In this document: positions 20,606-31,686 of the stretch, piece by piece
Numbering within the stretch: the stretch's first letter is position 1
Layout: each line of letters starts with the position of its first letter
Assembly: GCA_030295235.1 (NCBI GenBank)
Contig: AP026126.1
Span: 1,860,001 to 1,924,000 of the forward strand
Reading direction: 5' to 3'
Origin: Fistulifera solaris
Lineage: Eukaryota; Bacillariophyta; Bacillariophyceae; Naviculales; Stauroneidaceae
DNA length: 64,000 bases
Notes under the pieces: generated by a model
Seen by the model: the letters and a program-made list of their open reading frames with translations, nothing else
Databases searched by the model: none
Told to the model about the DNA's origin: nothing
Translations under genes and position numbers: made by a program

Positions 20606-22718
20606 ATGTCAATAACTCGTCAGTCACACGACAATGGCGACCCGCATGATTTGCGATCGAATTCTCCCGCCGTTTCCGAAATCTCACAACTTGAAGGTTT
20701 GTCAGTAGCGTCCCAGAGTTCTACTCCCATGAGCGACGATGAAAGTCCCGACGAGACGTCCTTCGAAAAAGTCGGAAACGGAGCAGAATTAAGGCAGGAA
20801 GATGCTGTTTCATCGAAAGACAAAACTCGAGAGAGGAGGAAATTATTTGATTTTAAAATCAAACGGAGACATCTCGTGGCGCTTCTCTTTCTGGTAATCA
20901 GTTGGAAGGGCAAAGACTCGGTCGAGCAGTTCAACGTGGACGAATTTCTCAATCAAACCATCTTTCAAAATTTGAATGAAACCATGTTTCCGTTGTCGAA
21001 TTATTTGGATCAAGAGAAGAAACGCCCTGGCTATCAACTTACACTAAAGGGTGCAAGAGCAAAGTATCCAGTCGTCATGATCCCTGGGTTCGTTACTTCG
21101 GGATTGGAGGTCTGGCAGAGTAAGGAATGCGGTAAAAAGTTCTTTCGGCAAAGGTTGTGGACGGCCATTACCGCTGCTCGGAGCTTCATTCTTGACAAAG
21201 AATGTTGGGGTCAGCATATGATGCTCGACCCGGTGACTGGAGGTGATCCGGAAGGAATCAGCTTGCGAGCGGCTCAAGGATTTGAGGCGGCTGATTACTT
21301 TGTCGGGAATTATTGGGTATGGGGAAAGCTAATTGTCAACTTGGGTGACATCGGATATAATCCTTCCATAATGTCCATGGAGCCTTACGATTGGCGACTT
21401 TCGTTTCAAATGGTTGAAAAGAGAGATGGTTACTTGACAAAGCTCAAGTCGAAAATTGAAGCCATGCATAAGACGACAGGGATGAAAGTCGTTCTAGCGA
21501 CGCATTCAATGGGAGCCATGTTGGTACATTATTTTTTTGCTTGGGTCACCACGCCGGAGCAACATGGCGGTGGCGGAGGCGGCAAAGACTGGGTAGACAA
21601 GCACGTGCATACTTATGTGAATATTGCAGGCTCCCACCTTGGTGTTCCCAAAGCGGCCAGTGCACTTTTCTCAGGTGAGATGAGCGATACAGTCTTGACA
21701 GGAATGATGGCGAATGTGGTGGAAAATTTCTTTAGTCGACGTCGTAGAAGAGATCTGTGGACAACTTGGGGGTCGCTTTGGGCGATGCTTCCAAAAGGAG
21801 GGGATCGTCTGTGGGGAGTTGGTGCCGATTTGTGTTCAAATCGCTCTCAAGACGACCCGTTCTGTCCAGAAAACTCGTCGATTTCTCCGATGTTTCACAT
21901 CAAACAACTGAATCGGTCGAGTACCGAGGCTCAGGCAGCCGATTTAACGTCTGATACAAGCCCAAGGACAGAGCTGGAACTGCTTGCAGCTAATTTTGCT
22001 CAACAAGAGTCTCACACAGCGGAGGAAATCAACTCGTTCCTAATCAAATACGGAGCGGGCCGCGGATCTGACACATCAGCCTACCGGGATTTTGCGCTGA
22101 ATATCCAAGGAAGAAAATCATCTCAAAGTTGGCATGATGTAACGATTACTCCTCTCCCCCATGCTCCAACTATGAAAATATTTTGTCTATACGGGATCGG
22201 TAACCCAACTGAAAGAGCTTACCACTACCAGGAGTGGAGCAACGACAACGAAGAAGGAATGGAGACCCCGCACCCATCGGCTGTTCTCGATGTCACCTTT
22301 AATGACGAAGCTCTAAATACGACTTTTGGCACCAGGTTTGTTGACGGTGATGGGTCTGTTCCTCTATTATCACTTGGTTACATATGTGCTGATGCCTGGC
22401 GAAGGCCGGAGACGAAGCTAAATCCGTCGCGCTCGAAGGTCGTTACCCGGGAGTATGCCCACGCAAGTGGAATTTCGAGTAGACGACCCTATGCGCGGTG
22501 GACCCGAGTCTTCGGATCATGTTGATATTCTTGGTAATGACCACATGACTTATGATTTTCTTCGTATTGTGTCTGACTTTGAACAAGAAGAAGTGGAAGA
22601 AGATCATATCACGAGCGATATCATGGAGATTGCGCAACGGATCAACGAAAGTCCGTTGGGGGGTGTTCGAAGAGAACCTGATAAGTTGGAAAACTGGAAA
22701 ACATTCCTCAATCTCTGA
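20606..22718 (+). CDS. PDAT: Phospholipid:diacylglycerol acyltransferase (PDAT), frame broken near the C-terminus
   Basis: PDAT moves an acyl chain from a phospholipid to diacylglycerol to make triacylglycerol. A cytosolic tail is followed by one membrane segment (about 88-100), then the LCAT/PDAT lumenal domain. It has PVVMIPGFVTSGLEVW (155-170), the catalytic Ser in ATHSMGAM (S301), and the Asp in FVDGDGSVPLL. The first frame ends at 22525 with an unrelated tail. The conserved ending RGGPESSDHVDILGN, with the catalytic His, is in the next frame (to 22718). Removing one base near 22463 (junction REYAH/QVEF) gives 703 residues. Read literally, the enzyme would lack its His. Confidence 0.93.
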
Positions 22719-22758
22719 AGAATGACGTAGGATATGTTGTGCATACTTTAGATACAAA

Positions 22759-24307
22759 TTAACCACTTTCAAGACCGAGTTTACGATCGTGCTCCTTGCG
22801 CCGCTTGTGGGACTTTCTATGCTTGGATTCCTGATGCTTACTTCTTTTCTTGTCGTCCAGGACTTCGTATTCATCTATCCTACGTCCATCTCCTCCAACA
22901 AGTCCTTCTTCTTCCTCTCGCAGAGCAAGATCCATATGTCGTCTGCACTTAAACTTCGTTTGCATCCAGTCACTTCCTGCCTTTTCGTCGTCACTTTCCA
23001 GGATTTGACCATGGTATGACGGGACGGCGTCCTTTGCTGAAAGCTGATTGCTGTCTGCGATTCGTCGAGCCATACGAGAAGCCAGAGATGAATCAGCGAC
23101 CTCCGATTTGGAAGTGTGTTCTGTCTTTTTGCTGCTTTGCATTTTGCTCCGGAACGCGAACAATTTTTCTATCGTTTCATTTTCTCTCTCCTTCTTACTC
23201 TTGCGCCCTTTTGCATACTTTGCGCGTCTACTTTCCAAAAGACTTTCCTCCTTGTGACTCGTATCCATTACACGACTCCTCTTGGCGTTGCCTTCAATAG
23301 AGCTGGAGTCTCGATTAGTGGACTGTATCCTTTGTGCGACTCGTTCATTTGACACTTCTTTGACCGAGAACTCCTCTTCTCTCCTCCCATGAACATCGCC
23401 CACATCTGCAAGTTGACCAGGTTCGTAATTATCCTCCAATGAAGGCATTGCAACTATTGGTTTTTCTTTTTGAATAGGAGCCTCTTTTTCTGTTTTCCTA
23501 GCCAATGACTCTTTCACTGCCACATCTACGTTCTTACTCAACTTTTTGCTTTCCAAAACATCGTGACTACTCTTCATCCCCACGGTAGTCAGTTCCATTT
23601 CCTCTTCCATTTCGTCCCCAAATGAAAGAACATTTATGTCTCTTTTTCCTTTGCGTTTCCTTTTTTCTTTTCGACGGATCTTTTTCCTCTTTGACGAGCC
23701 AGGGCACAACCGTTTGAGGAGCGAGCGACGTATGAACTGGATTTTCAACTATTTTGACAGACGTCACCCGAGGAGCGTAGGTCAAATCTCCCGCCGGTGC
23801 GTTTTCTTCTACATCCGTCTGTCCAATGCGAATCGCATTGAATAAAGTCGGTCCCACGACAGTCCCAAAGAGAACATGCTTTCCATCCAAGTGAGACGTC
23901 TCATCGAGCGTGATGAAAAACTGCGGATGTATTTCTTCATCCTCGTCATCGTCGACACCCAAAGCCATCGCAACTTGTCCTCTATGATTGAAATGTAAAC
24001 GAGAATGCACTTCATATTTTCTTCGTTCCCAGGCTCGATTGGCTTGTACGGCCGATCTATATTTCTCCATAGCGTTCGGCTGGACCTCGACGGGAGGCTG
24101 ACGCAGCGCTCCTGTTTGAATGAGAAACGACGGAATGATTCGATGAAAGACCATATTATCGTAGAATCCATCCATGCAGAGCTGCAGGAAGAATCGTGTG
24201 GTTTCCGGACATTCTCGACACCACAATTGAATGTCGATCGGGCCGTGTGTTGTTTCAAAAATGACGCGACCCGAAGTCGCAGGCTCTGTGGCGTAAACAC
24301 TGCTCAT
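22759..24307 (-). CDS. CWC27: CWC27-type spliceosomal cyclophilin, frame broken
   Basis: The N-terminal frame (24307-23567) is a cyclophilin: FYDNMVFHRIIPSFLIQTGA, HSRLHFNHRGQVAMA and HPQFFITLDE. It has the EVHSRL block and long linker characteristic of CWC27 (NY-CO-10), a peptidyl-prolyl isomerase-like protein of the activated spliceosome. The frame is lost in a purine-rich run. The next frame carries RDINVLSFGDEMEEE, matching the CWC27 linker, and a Lys/Glu-rich helical tail to 22759. Removing one A in the A6 run (23661-23666, read on the minus strand) gives 515 residues. It converges on PDAT with a 40-bp gap. Confidence 0.9.
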
Positions 24308-24785
24308 GTTAACAACCGCGTAGCAGTCTGCAGATGATGAAGAATACTACAATGGAGAACTGATGAAAGAAGGAGGGAAACACAAGCATTCAATCCCCTT
24401 TGTTGCAAATTGCTTTGTTGTCGATGAATTTTTCATAGTCTCATATCTCATCAGTACTGCAGACGTTTCGTTTGAACCACGTAGGGTTCAGGGTTCAGGT
24501 TGAAAAGTTTGAGCCAACCAAAAACAGATGCTTACATTTCCCGTCAGAGTAATCTGTGTTACCCAATCAGAATCGTCCGTGCTGTTCTTCGGGAAGATTT
24601 TTGGTACACCATGCGTTGAGATTATAGAGATAGCGGGAGGAAAAGGGAGCAATTTTGATGTCCGCGATGTTTTTCTCGTCGTTGTTGCGTTGCTTGACAC
24701 TGGGCTCTTAAAGATAAAAAAGAAAAAGCCGGCTCACCCTTCTGTGAATGTGATTCTATCGATTAATACTTCATTACGATAAACG
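24308..24785. other. Divergent spacer, no gene seen
   Basis: Spacer between the divergent CWC27 and small-protein genes. Contains the short repeat GGGTTCAGGGTTCAGG at about 24484. No convincing coding frame. Confidence 0.4.
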
Positions 24786-25458
24786 ATGTCCCAAGCCGCA
24801 TGCACGCCATCGTCTGCTGAATTGCAAGCAGCCGTGACGACCGTCCTCGCGAAGGTATGTAAAGATCGTTCGGCGTCATGCAACTTTCTCTTCCCGTAAT
24901 ATCGATATTTCTCACGTTACCTCCTCTAACACTCTTTCTTATCTTTAGGTACCCGGTGCGAGCGCCGCCGACATACAGCAAGAAGTAGAGGCCCATCATC
25001 CGACATGGCAAATACAGTCACTCCGATTGCGCAAGTACATTCGACGAGCTCGCCGCGAAATGGATATTATGCAGGATCTTTCGGTCAGTAGTGTGACAGG
25101 AGGAGGGACAGGAGACGAAGATGTGAATCATGTTTTCGGAATCAAGGGAGTGATTCAACAGGCGGGGATGTTTCTGTCTCCTTTTTCAAAGCGACGTCGG
25201 CCTTCGAAAACAAATTTTGTTCCGGACACCATTCAGAGTTTTGACGAGCGCGATACTGACAGAGATAGTCCTGTCACTGTAGATAGCTCACTGGAGCCAG
25301 CTATTCCATTGACACCGACACTGGAGGAAACGAAAGCAGCCATTAGAACTAACAAAGGCAACCAAGAAATATTGGTTGAGGGAAGCAACACAATGAAACA
25401 AAAAGACCTTTACGTAGATGACAACGAAGGAAAGAAAAGATCTTTGCGAGTTTTGTGA
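24786..25458 (+). CDS. Unknown small protein, one intron
   Basis: Exons 24786-24854 and 24949-25458, joined by a 94-nt GTATGT...TTTAG intron in phase 0, give 192 residues. The N-terminal half is a compact helical module (AELQAAVTTVLAK, then GASAADIQQEVEAHHPTWQI and LRLRKYIRRARREM). This layout suggests a small winged-helix or similar nucleic-acid-binding fold, but no family is recognised. The C-terminal half is polar and probably disordered. The intron signals and the continuous amphipathic pattern across the junction support a real gene. Confidence 0.65.
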
Positions 25459-26082
25459 AAAATGCAGGATTCTGTAAACGGTTTTGCGGGTTATTGTATT
25501 TCAAGCTTCTTGCTGGCTCTTTTTCGTGGGGACTTTTTAGTGCTTTGGTATTATTTTCCAGCATATGGATTCTGGTTCGTACACGAAGCCACCTATTTGT
25601 TAATAAATGCTAATTTAATGAGGTATTTATTCCTCAATGCAACGAAACTATCCCTCTCTAGTGTGCTCTTTTCTCAATGAGTTTCAGATTTTGATTCATG
25701 ATTGCTCTCAAGGGAGCAATAAATTATCTTTGTGTCTTCCTGTCATTGTAACATCGATGTAGACTGAGCTTAAGACTCGGTCTCGCTTGCTTATCATCTC
25801 TCTCACGGGGAATTACTCTGTTTTGTCCCACAGGTCCATCGGTGGGAGTAGACTTTGGTCCTAGCAAAAGTCATAGTCATACCGCGACTTACGTCACACA
25901 ACTTCACAAATACTCCGAATATGCCAACAATTTTCGCTTGCCGCATCAATTGCACATTATGAAAAGCCGTCTCGAACAAGTCTAGTGGATACAACAGATC
26001 AAAAAGAGATTCATGGTCGAACACAAAACAGTCAACTCGTGGCTTTTTATGCTTTTTTGGCATCGTACATCGGTCCCAAAGT
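25459..26082. other. Spacer and unresolved 5' part of the methyltransferase gene
   Basis: No complete gene. From about 25830 to 25986 one frame reads as plausible protein (ending MKSRLEQV, stop at 25984-25986). The methyltransferase frame is open from 25963 but has no ATG. An upstream exon, or a +1 shift near 25980 that would use the ATG at 25959, could supply the true N-terminus. Confidence 0.4.
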
Positions 26083-26814
26083 TTGTTGGCACCTGCTTCA
26101 CGAAGAGACTTCCTGGACCGGATCGCTTATTTGTCCAGTTCAAGTGTTTTCACCTCCTCATCGGCCGAAGCTTCATTCCGAACATCTGCTTACGGGAAAC
26201 AAGAGTACACCAATTCCATCACGGCTAGTAAAGACACGAATCTTTCACCAGCCGAAGCGTACGACACAATACGCGATCGCGTGCCATTGAAAAAGGATGG
26301 AGTAGCTTTGGATTTGGGAGCCGGTGCTGGGTTATCTACTCAGGTGTTGTACGAGTCCGGATATACCACAATTGACGCTGTCGATTGGAGTATTGCAGCA
26401 TGGGAGACTTCGGTACTCGAGCAACCTAATTCAGTCCGCTTCTTTGAACTTTCTGATCAAGAGTTCTTCAACTACATTCGGCCGACCCAACGTCGATACG
26501 ATGCCATCGTTTACAATTTTGCCGTGAATTCAGAGAAGGCAGTAGCAATTGCAAAGACGTATCTGAATGATGGTGGCGTGTTACTCGCCCCATGCAACGA
26601 TCGACGCGACTACTGGTACAAGCAGAGTTACTTGCTTCTAAACAGTAATGGCGACATAGTTTGGAAATCGCAACCTGAAGTTGGAGCTTGGTCGGTTCAA
26701 TTTCAACCAGATGTAGAGAGCAAGACGTGTACAGGGATCTGGTGCGGAACATTTAACGGATTTGAGGACCAACGAAAATTACGAAAACTCAAAATCAATT
26801 CTTCCTTTTTGTGA
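26083..26814 (+). CDS. SAM-dependent class I methyltransferase, N-terminus unresolved
   Basis: The frame is clear from about 26083 to 26814 (roughly 240 residues) but begins with a non-ATG codon, and no in-frame ATG precedes it after the stop at 25960-25962. Motif I is ALDLGAGAGLSTQVLYESG, followed by IDAVDWS (motif II acidic residue) and YDAIVYNFAVNSEKA (motif IV). The N-terminal Ser/Arg-rich stretch resembles a plastid transit region. The acceptor substrate cannot be predicted; some spermidine-synthase-like and small-molecule methyltransferases have this layout. Confidence 0.7.
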   Translation: MLAPASRRDFLDRIAYLSSSSVFTSSSAEASFRTSAYGKQEYTNSITASKDTNLSPAEAYDTIRDRVPLKKDGVALDLGAGAGLSTQVLYESGYTTIDAVDWSIAAWETSVLEQPNSVRFFELSDQEFFNYIRPTQRRYDAIVYNFAVNSEKAVAIAKTYLNDGGVLLAPCNDRRDYWYKQSYLLLNSNGDIVWKSQPEVGAWSVQFQPDVESKTCTGIWCGTFNGFEDQRKLRKLKINSSFL

Positions 26815-26950
26815 TTCGGCTTGGAAACACTGCAAACATACACACCACAAGGACTGATACGCAAATGATCCACTGTGAACAAATGGCTTTTTTTATGTTT
26901 TATTCGTCTAGCGTCCGCGCGGCCGTTATCCAAATTACATTTCAAGGTGC

Positions 26951-27339
26951 TCAGGCACGCGGCAAGCTTTGATCGGCTGGCATTTCTTCGTCTCCTGGAA
27001 TCCTTTCATCACACGAAGATACAGACGATTTATCCGATACACTCTCCGATTCGGTTCCATAACCTTGTTCCGCCGACTGCATGTTACTTTTCTCATAAAG
27101 GCAGTAGACGCAACATGACTTAAAGAACCATCCGAACACTATAAGTGTAGAAAGAATAGTGAAGGCGGCAATCGACCCGCCATCCAGTCCTGTTCCCTCT
27201 TTACAGTTTCCATAGAGCGAAGACTGATTGCAGGCTTCGTCAAAGGAGGCATTTTACTTAACACCGCAGAGATGGTGGTATTTCGGAGAAGAGACGCCCC
27301 AGCCGTTTGATCCAAAATGTTCGATGATGGTGTTGCCAT
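26951..27339 (-). CDS. Small single-pass membrane protein, frame broken
   Basis: From the ATG at 27339 a frame reads to KMPP. Adding one T at 27242-27244 continues it into a coherent frame ending at 26951, 129 residues in total. The rebuilt middle has two Cys (ACNQSSLYGNC), then a strong membrane segment (SIAAFTILSTLIVFGWFF), then KSCCVYC, which could be palmitoylated, and an acidic Ser-rich tail. No family recognised. The strong hydrophobic block flanked by Cys motifs argues that it is real. Confidence 0.6.
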
Positions 27340-27852
27340 TCCTCATTCACAAAGCGATAAAATTTTCTGTCTCAGATCAGGACGATGCTGCTCTAATTAT
27401 AAGGTTCCAACATGCAATTAAGATGTGATGGGGGGTCTACATCAACTTGTTTATTGACTTACTTCAAAATTTTTGTGATCGATAATCGAGAAATGGATGG
27501 TACGGTACCGGTACGGTACCGTACCAGGTACTATATAGTCGAGGCGGCGGTACCTTGGTACCGGGTACAAGTACCGTACCAGGTACCCGTAGCGATACTG
27601 TTTTTTTTTTCGAGACAACGGAAAGGGAGGGTTAATGCACCTGTTACCTGGTACTTTTACCCGGTAAAATTCTGCCTGTAGTTTGTACAGGCGCAAGATT
27701 CTGGCATTCGGAAGGTGACGCAAGCAGACACGAATGAGAAATAATGATATTCACGGAATGATGGCAAAAAATCTTTTCTTTTTTTTCCTTTCCCATAGAT
27801 AGATACCACAAAAAAGTGGGCCAATTCAGTTACAATGCTTTGCAGCAAGACA
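27340..27852. repeat. Spacer with GGTACC-rich cluster
   Basis: Positions about 27501-27596 hold a dense mosaic of GGTACC, GGTACGGTACC and CCAGGTAC words, much of it self-complementary. An 11-T run follows at 27600-27610. No coding frame is credible. The spacer leads into the first copy of the Cys-rich tandem family. Confidence 0.7.
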
Positions 27853-28679
27853 ATGTTCACTCGTATATTCATCTTCTTTTTCGCTTCATCGTCTACTTTC
27901 TGGAAGAAGGTGGCTGGCGTTTGCTATTGTCCAATTCAATGTTTCAATTGCTTGGACAACGGAGATATTATTCGGTGGCCTATCTACAAATCCGCCCCTT
28001 GTAATGACTTGGAATCCGCGCAAGAGTGCGAAAAAGCTAACGCAGAGATCAAAGACATGCAAAATTCGATTGTACCTCTTGTCTTGCTCTTCCTTGAGTA
28101 AGTGCGATGATTGTTGCATTCGTTTTCGTTTTATGAAAAGTCTAACGAGTCAACGCACTGCGAAGTGACGCTGTTCGTACGCAAAATATGACCATGATGC
28201 AAGCTGGCTATGCTAGATCCCTTGTAAGCTTAGCACTTGAGGATGATAAGCCAGAAGGCGACTGTGCGAACGGACTCCTCACCGATACTCCTATCAAAGG
28301 TACCTTAGGCAAGTGCTTCTCTCCAGAACTCCTTGAACAGTGTGCACGCGTCCGCGATAGAGTAAACTCTTACCAAGACAATATTCCTATCAAACTGGAA
28401 AGCTTCCTCGGTAATAACACGATGATGTATAGTGACAATATGACCTTGTATGACCGCTCCCTCGAGCTCAATTTAATCAACAGCGATCGGGTTGTGATTC
28501 ATCCGAAAATGGCAGAACTTATTGAAATGGTCCGATTTCGTGGCAAGATCCGAACGGCTCGAATTCGCTGCGCTTCCTTTGATGCCACAACCATCGAGAT
28601 CGCTGAAGCCGGTGCTTTGTCGACCACGACAGCCTTCTCCTTGACCGTGTTGAGTGCTGCGAGTGTGATGTGGTTCTAG
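27853..28679 (+). CDS. Secreted Cys-rich protein with GPI-anchor-like tail, tandem copy 1
   Basis: Exons 27853-28097 and 28166-28679 (68-nt GTAAGT intron, phase 2) give 252 residues. The ATG of MFTR is chosen because all three copies share it. Residues 1-22 are a signal peptide. The mature N-terminus has a CxCPxxCxNC cluster (VCYCPIQCFNC), then PCNDLESAQECEKA; the second exon has DCANGLLTDT, KCFSPELLEQC and RIRCASFD. The end is a short small-residue stretch followed by a hydrophobic terminus (TAFSLTVLSAASVMWF), the pattern of a GPI-attachment signal. No known family recognised; likely a cell-surface protein. It is the only undamaged copy of the three. Confidence 0.78.
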
Positions 28680-30525
28680 TTAACGGTTCAATAGGTAAAG
28701 TGATCTTCAATAATCTAATCTGACTCGTTACTTGCGAAGCGTTTTACTAGGTTCGACCAAAGCCTTTGCTTCTATAAAAGACACCCATAGCTGAACTTTC
28801 GCGATCGCAAAGTTCTAACTTGTCCACGGAACAGACGTGTTCGGCCACTTTCTGCTCTTCTTCCCGAGGGAGCTATCTCGTATCTCGTGACATAGCGAGT
28901 AGCCTTTGCGACGTACCAAGAGCCAGTGTTCTTTTGCAACAAAGTTCTTTCTTCTTCGTGTCAGAATCATCCGCAAAGTCGCCCTTCAACGACATCTTAC
29001 TTTGTAAGGGATACTACAAAACCGCGTCTCATTTTCCTTTGGAACAGAGAATCTTTTGCAGCATGCAATTTCATGAATCTCGGAAGCAGACAAGCTGACA
29101 CGAATGAAAAAATGAGGCAAAGTTCATTTTCTCTGCTAGGTACCTGGTAGCCAAGATCCTTTTCGTTGTTTTCATTTATGAAGAACAATTACAATTGTTG
29201 ACCACAAAAACCAGTTTCCATACTCTCTGTTTCAGCACGGCCATGTTCACCCGCAAATTCATCATCTTTTTCGCTGCCTCTGCCACTCTGCGGGAGAAGG
29301 TCACTGGCGTTTGCCGGTGCCCCGTTGGCTGTTTCGACTGCCATGAATACTATCGTCGTCCCATCTACAAGCTTTCTGCTTGTAACGACATTGAATCCGC
29401 TCAAGAATGCGAGAAGGCCAACTGGGAGATTGCTGGTATGCAAAGTTCACTTGTTCCTCTTGTTTTGCTTTCCTCGAGTAAGTTCATCAGTGTAATAGTT
29501 ATTGCATTCTACTGTTTTGAAGCAAGATCTAACGAGTGAAGTCGCTTCGTAGAGACGCAGTTCGCACTCAGAATATGGCAATGATGCAAGCTGGCTACGC
29601 TAGATCCCTTCTTAGTTTGGCATTGGAGGATAATAAGCCGAAAGTGACTGCGCGAATGGAATCGTCACCGATACTCGTATTAAAGATACGAGAAAAGCGA
29701 AATGCTTTTCTCCCGAACTCCTTGCTCAATGTGCGCTCGTTCGCGATAAAGTAAACTTTTATCAAGACAGCCTTCCTGTCAAGCTCGAGTCTTTCCTCGG
29801 CGATAACACGATGATGTACAGCGATAATATGACCTTATTTGAACGTTCCCTTGAGCTCAGTTTGATTAACACCGATCGGGTTGTAATTCACCCAAAAATG
29901 GCAGACCTCATTTCGGACGGCTCGCATCCGTTGTGCTTCGTTTGATGCCACCACCATTAAGATCGCTCAAGCTGGTGCTTTGGACTTATCGACATCGACA
30001 GCCTTCTTCTTGACCTTGCTGAGCGCTGCGAGTTTCCTTTGGCTTTGAATATAAGTTTACTTGTGAACCAGATTTCTCTTATTATAGGCGCTCGTTCCAG
30101 ATAGCTAAGGCCATTGCTTTTTAAAAGCTATGATAATCATGGCTGCACTTTCGCGCGGCAAGTTCTAACTTGTCCATGGAACAGAATTGTTCCGCCACTT
30201 TCTGCTCTATTTCCCGAGGGAGTTATGTCATCTCGTAACATAGCAAGTACCTTTTGCGACGTACCAAGAGAAACAAAGTTCTTTCTTCGTGTCAGAATTC
30301 AGAATCTTTGCCCCATAAAGAAATCGTGCTTTGTGAAGGATACTACACAGCTGCGTCTCATTTTTCCGGATAGCAATTTCACATAATATCATCATGGAAG
30401 CAGACAAGCTGACACGAATGAAAAATGTGGCAATTTCCTGGCAAAGATCCTTATTTCACTTTGAAAGAAAAATTACGATTGTTGAGCACACAAACCCATC
30501 TCATTTCTCTCTGTTGCACAAGATC
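28680..30525. repeat. Duplicated flanks of the tandem Cys-rich family
   Basis: The 5' flanks of copies 2 and 3 are homologous. Shared words include GTTCTAACTTGTCCA (about 28813 and 30163), TTTGCGACGTACCAAGAG (about 28905 and 30255) and AGCAGACAAGCTGACACGAATG (about 29084 and 30401). The unit of about 1.3 kb therefore includes promoter and gene. A TATAAAAG box lies at 28773. Copy 2 occupies 29243-30048 within this span. Confidence 0.75.
29243..30048 (+). pseudogene. Secreted Cys-rich protein, tandem copy 2, degenerate
   Basis: Homologous to its neighbours from signal peptide (MFTRKFIIFFAASATL) to hydrophobic C-terminus, but broken at several points. One T is missing just before the intron donor (about 29470). 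One base is missing after NKP early in exon 2 (about 29642). A 26-bp deletion near 29913 removes the segment that encodes IEAVR in copy 3. Three codons are also absent in the first Cys cluster, keeping frame. Three frame-changing lesions including a 26-bp loss cannot be base-call noise alone, so this copy is very probably dead. Its splice signals and C-terminal segment remain recognisable. Confidence 0.8.
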
Positions 30526-31364
30526 ATGTTCACCGGCAAATTCATCATCTTTCTCGCTGCCTCTGCCATTGTGTGGGAGAAGGTCGCTGGCGTTTGCCTG
30601 TGCCCCATCGACTGTTTTAACTGCCGCGAGAATGGAGAAATCGTTCGTCGTCCCATCCACAAGCTTTCTGCTTGTAACGACATTGAATCCGCAGCAGAAT
30701 GCGAAAAAAGCCAACTGGGAGATTGCTGATATGCAAAGTTCCCTCGCATCTCTTGTCACGCTTTTCCTCGAGTAAGTAATCCTCCGTTCGTCAATAAATT
30801 TCATCCTTCCGCAAGACAATCTTCTAACGACGCCTTCTCAATCCCATGCTATAAAGTGACGCGGTTCGCAGTCAAAACATGACCTTGATGCAGGTCTCGT
30901 ACGCTCGATCGCTTCTGAGCTTGGCCTTGGAAGACAACAAACCGGAAGGCGACTGCGCAAACGGACTCCTTACGGACACTCCCATCAAAGGCACCCTTTC
31001 CAAGTGCTTCTCGCCGGAACTCCTGAACCAATGCGCGCTCGTCCGCGACAATGTCGGTTCGTATCAAGACAATATTTCGGTCAAACTGGAAGGCTTCCTC
31101 GGGAATAGTACGATGATGTACAATGGCACCATGACCTTGTATGATTACTCCCTTGAGCTGAAGTTGATTGACGGTGACCGCAATGTGATTCATCCGAAAA
31201 TGGCCGACCTGATTGAAGCGGTCCGCTATCGTACGAGCATTCGGACGGCTCGCATTCGCTGCGCTTCGTTTGATGCCACCAATATTGAGATCGCCGAAGC
31301 CGGTGCGTTTAGTTTGTCTACCTCGATGGGTGTATTTTTGGCCTTGTTTGTCATGGGAATGTAA
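30526..31364 (+). CDS. Secreted Cys-rich protein with GPI-anchor-like tail, tandem copy 3, one frameshift
   Basis: Exons 30526-30771 and 30857-31364 (GTAAGT...AAAG, 85 nt). Compared with copies 1 and 2, an extra A in the A6 run 30704-30709 shifts exon 1. Without it the protein has 250 residues and matches copy 1 throughout. It keeps VCLCPIDCFNC, ACNDIESAAECEKA, DCANGLLTDTPIKGTL, KCFSPELLNQC and IRCASFD, and ends in a hydrophobic tail (SMGVFLALFVMGM) consistent with GPI attachment. Exon 2 is under no visible decay, so the single extra A may be a sequencing error and the gene functional. Confidence 0.72.
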
Positions 31365-31686
31365 GGAATGAGCCCTTTATATTTTATATTTATTTGCATG
31401 ATTATGAGAAAAAATGTTGAGAGTTGCGAGACACAACGCCAAAATAATAATGACTGCGTGTTACTTTCAAAAAAAATATTAGGGATTTTTACTCCACAGC
31501 TTGAAGTTAGCTGAAAGACCTTAACCTTATTGTATATCTTGCATCTTTTCTGTGCGTGAGGAGTCAGCTTCTACGAATGAATGTCATACTTTTGTCATTC
31601 TCATTGTTGCTAGTCTAGTTTCGAGGACTCGCCGGATAATAATTGATCGTCTCACCACGATAAGAAGTAGTAAAAAACACACAGGA
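31365..31686. other. AT-rich spacer, no gene seen
   Basis: Short A- and T-runs and no coding frame. It contains the 3' end of copy 3 and the promoter of the next gene. Confidence 0.4.
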
